Below are positions 6,221 to 8,370 of a DNA stretch of 8,370 bases, one piece after another. The stretch is from positions 24,727 to 33,096 of the forward strand of contig NHLU01000018.1 of the NCBI GenBank assembly GCA_002169255.1, read 5' to 3'. The translations under genes and the position numbers were made by a program. The first letter of the stretch is position 1. Each line of letters opens with the position of its first letter. This DNA is from Candidatus Pelagibacter sp. TMED275 (lineage in GTDB: Bacteria > Pseudomonadota > Alphaproteobacteria > Pelagibacterales > Pelagibacteraceae). The notes beneath the pieces are model-generated. The model made no database searches. It was not told where the DNA came from and saw nothing but the letters and a program-made list of their open reading frames with translations.

Positions 6221-7819
6221 ATGGAAAAATTTGATTACATTATAATAGGTGCTGGATCTGCAGGATGTGTTTTAACTAATAGAATAATTAACTCTGGAAA
6301 ATATAATGTTCTATTAATAGAAGCTGGAGGAAACGACAGTTATCCATGGATACACATTCCGGTAGGATATTACAAGACAATGCACAACCCAAAAACTGAC
6401 TGGTGCTATAAAACGGAACCAGACGAAACAATGGAAAATGTTTCTATACCTTATCCTAGAGGAAAAACACTCGGTGGTAGTTCATCTATAAATGGACTTT
6501 TATATATTAGAGGTCAAGAGCAAGATTATAATTTGTGGAGACAGCTAGGAAATAAAGGATGGAGTTGGAATGATGTTCTTCCATATTTTAAAAAATCAGA
6601 AAACCAAGAAAGAGGAAGTGATGATTTCCACGGCATAGGAGGTCCCTTATCAGTTTCAGACCAACGAATAAAATTAGATATTTTAAATGTTTTCATGAAT
6701 GCGGCAAAAGAAATTGGGATACCCTCTGTTAACGACTTTAATAAAGGTAATAATTTTGGTTGTGGGTATTTTCAAGTGACAGAAAAAAATGGTTTAAGAT
6801 GTAGTGCTGCTGTTGGATATCTAAATCCAATAAAAAAAAATAAAAATTTAAAAATTGTAACTAATTGTCATGTAAAAAAAATTAATTTTAATAATAATAT
6901 CGCTGAAAGTGTAACTTACTATAAAGGCAATGATGAATTTACTATTAAAGCAAATAAGGAAATAATTTTAAGCGCAGGCTCAATTGGTAGTCCACAAATT
7001 CTACAAACCTCAGGTATTGGTGATGCGCAAAATTTGAGTAAATTTGGTATTAATATAACTCAGAATTTAAAAGGTGTAGGTAAAAATTTGCAAGATCACC
7101 TTATGTTTAGACCTGTTTATAAAGTTAAAAATATTAAAACATTAAATAAAAAAATTAATAGCATTTTTGGAAAGTTATTGATTGGAGCAGAATATATTTT
7201 TTTAAGAAAAGGACCAATGACCATGGGAGCTAGTCAGCTATGTGGTTTTGCAAAAAGTGACTCAAGTAAAGAAACTCCTAACCTTCAGTTTCATATACAG
7301 CCTATAAGTACTGATAAACTAGGAGGGTCAAATTTACATAACTTTGATGCTTTTACTCCAACAGTAGCTAATATTAGACCTACAAGCAGAGGTAAAATAA
7401 CAATTAGTAGCGCTGACTCAAGGGATAATCCTAAGATTAAAATGAACTATTTATCAACTCAAGAAGACCGAAAAGTCGCTGCTGATGGAATAAGACTTAT
7501 AAGAAAAATTGTTATGGAAACTAATGAATTTAAAAAATTTGAACCTGAAGAATTTAGACCTGGTAGAAATTTTCAGAGTGATGAAGAAATAGTTAAAGCT
7601 TCCAGTCATTTTGCACAAACAATTTTTCATCCTGTTGGAACCTGCAAAATGGGTAATGATGACGAATCTGTAGTTTCAGATGAATTAAAAGTTCATGGTA
7701 TTAAAAATTTAAGGGTAATTGATGCTTCTATAATGCCAAATATTACATCTGGTAATACTAATGCACCTACTATCATGATTGCAGAAAAGGGTGCAGATAT
7801 GATATTGAATAATCATTAA
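6221..7819 (+). CDS. GMC-family FAD-dependent alcohol oxidoreductase (choline dehydrogenase-like)
   Basis: A 532-residue, full-length GMC flavoenzyme. It has the N-terminal FAD dinucleotide motif GAGSAG at 10-15 with Glu34 after the second strand, the first GMC signature in PRGKTLGGSSSINGLLYIRG (79-98), the second in GSIGSPQILQTSGIG (253-267), and the C-terminal catalytic pair His470 (HPVGTCKMG) and Asn512 (GNTNAPT), the His/Asn arrangement of choline oxidase-like members. It would oxidise a primary or secondary alcohol to an aldehyde or ketone, passing electrons to O2 or, more likely, an acceptor or quinone. There is no signal peptide, so it is cytoplasmic or attached to the inner face of the membrane. 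Similarity is to the broad group often annotated choline or polyethylene-glycol dehydrogenase. No betB or choline gene is nearby, so a choline role is not supported. It diverges from the TRAP cluster and overlaps the following terC-like gene by one base. The ATG lacks a Shine-Dalgarno site but sits immediately before the FAD motif, as expected. Confidence 0.95.
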   Translation: MEKFDYIIIGAGSAGCVLTNRIINSGKYNVLLIEAGGNDSYPWIHIPVGYYKTMHNPKTDWCYKTEPDETMENVSIPYPRGKTLGGSSSINGLLYIRGQEQDYNLWRQLGNKGWSWNDVLPYFKKSENQERGSDDFHGIGGPLSVSDQRIKLDILNVFMNAAKEIGIPSVNDFNKGNNFGCGYFQVTEKNGLRCSAAVGYLNPIKKNKNLKIVTNCHVKKINFNNNIAESVTYYKGNDEFTIKANKEIILSAGSIGSPQILQTSGIGDAQNLSKFGINITQNLKGVGKNLQDHLMFRPVYKVKNIKTLNKKINSIFGKLLIGAEYIFLRKGPMTMGASQLCGFAKSDSSKETPNLQFHIQPISTDKLGGSNLHNFDAFTPTVANIRPTSRGKITISSADSRDNPKIKMNYLSTQEDRKVAADGIRLIRKIVMETNEFKKFEPEEFRPGRNFQSDEEIVKASSHFAQTIFHPVGTCKMGNDDESVVSDELKVHGIKNLRVIDASIMPNITSGNTNAPTIMIAEKGADMILNNH

Positions 7820-8370
7820 TGGAAGAGCAAGTAGCAATATTTATTCAAATCGTTTTAATTGATTTAGTTTTGGCAGGAGATAATGCAATTATTATTGGAA
7901 TGGTTGCTTCTCAATTTGACGCCTCTCAAAGAAGAAAAATAATTTTTTGGGGTATTGGAGCTGCTGTTGTATTAAGAATTATATTCACATTAATAACTGC
8001 CTACTTATTACAGATAGAAGGTTTAAGACTTATTGGAGGTTTGTTGCTTTTGTATATTGTTTATAAGCTATATACGGATGTCATACGGGACTCTTCAGAT
8101 GACCAAAAAATTAAGATTGATAAATCAAGTTTATCTAAAGCTATAACGACTGTTATTATCGCGGATGTTACAATGAGTTTAGATAATGTCTTAGGTGTAG
8201 CTGGCGCTGCAAAAGATCATTATTTTCTGTTAATATTTGGATTAATTTTATCAATAATTTTAATGGCTACTGCAGCAACCTTGATTTCTAAATGGATTAA
8301 AAAATATAGATGGATTGCATGGGCTGGATTGATTGCAATACTAGTAGTAGCAATAGATTTAATCTATACT
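7819..8370 (+). CDS. TerC-family integral membrane protein (3' end outside window)
   Basis: An open frame of 184 codons starts at the ATG of a TAATG overlap with the GMC stop and runs off the right edge without a stop. It shows the two internally repeated TerC motifs: DLVLAGDNAIIIG at 15-27 (Asp15, Asp21, Asn22) and DVTMSLDNVLGVAG at 116-129 (Asp116, Asp122, Asn123), each followed by hydrophobic helices, with a charged cytoplasmic-looking loop at about 87-107 between the halves. The family, including bacterial YjbE/YkoY-type proteins, is linked to metal ion export, notably manganese, with the paired Asp/Asn motifs thought to bind the ion. The visible part covers most of the typical 200-250 residue length of the short members. 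Overlap with the GMC gene suggests translation from the same mRNA, but a functional tie between metal export and an FAD oxidoreductase is not obvious; it may just be genome compaction. Confidence 0.92.
   Translation, partial: MEEQVAIFIQIVLIDLVLAGDNAIIIGMVASQFDASQRRKIIFWGIGAAVVLRIIFTLITAYLLQIEGLRLIGGLLLLYIVYKLYTDVIRDSSDDQKIKIDKSSLSKAITTVIIADVTMSLDNVLGVAGAAKDHYFLLIFGLILSIILMATAATLISKWIKKYRWIAWAGLIAILVVAIDLIYT

Noticed and set aside
763..7819. A vitamin B6 degradation module (GMC pyridoxine oxidase, SDR pyridoxal dehydrogenase, NCS1 pyridoxine carrier)
   Set aside because: The families fit superficially, but the SDR C-terminus (SGGRSTY) does not resemble the pyridoxal 4-dehydrogenase I remember, no 4-pyridoxolactonase is present, and the TRAP system is unexplained.
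6221..7819. Calling the GMC enzyme choline dehydrogenase BetA
   Set aside because: It belongs to a broad GMC group routinely given that label; no betaine aldehyde dehydrogenase, BetI or choline carrier is nearby, so only a family-level call is justified.

Overview
The window reads as a compact, AT-rich genome of a streamlined marine bacterium, most likely an alphaproteobacterium of the SAR11/Pelagibacterales type. This is inferred from low GC, lysine/asparagine/isoleucine-rich proteins, abutting or overlapping genes, sparse Shine-Dalgarno sites, and reliance on TRAP and other probably sodium-coupled transporters. No rRNA or marker gene is present to prove the taxon.

Layout. At the left edge (2-139, + strand) is the C-terminal tail of a membrane protein resembling a MATE efflux transporter. 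It converges on, and overlaps by 41 bases, the last gene of a six-gene minus-strand cluster. Read in its own direction from 6088 down to 99, that cluster is: dctP (TRAP substrate-binding protein), a strong intergenic hairpin, dctQ and dctM (TRAP small and large permease subunits), an NCS1-family permease, a short-chain dehydrogenase (SDR), and a secreted DUF3047 protein. Spacings are 68, -11, 25, 0 and 10 bases, so it is very probably one transcription unit. A 132-base divergent region (6089-6220) separates it from a plus-strand pair: a GMC-family FAD oxidoreductase (6221-7819) and a TerC-family membrane protein (7819 to beyond the right edge), joined by a 1-base TAATG overlap.

How the genes may work together (inference). 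The TRAP system would bring in a carboxylated compound captured by the periplasmic DctP. The cytoplasmic GMC enzyme and the SDR are both alcohol-oxidising families and could act in sequence on an imported hydroxylated substrate. The NCS1 permease is a second, unrelated uptake route, normally for nitrogen-ring compounds or vitamins, and its substrate pocket looks atypical. The substrate of the whole module cannot be read from the sequence. The combination of TRAP, NCS1, SDR and DUF3047 with a divergent GMC is the most interesting feature here. I see no CRISPR, mobile element, tRNA or rRNA, and no clearly new molecular machine.
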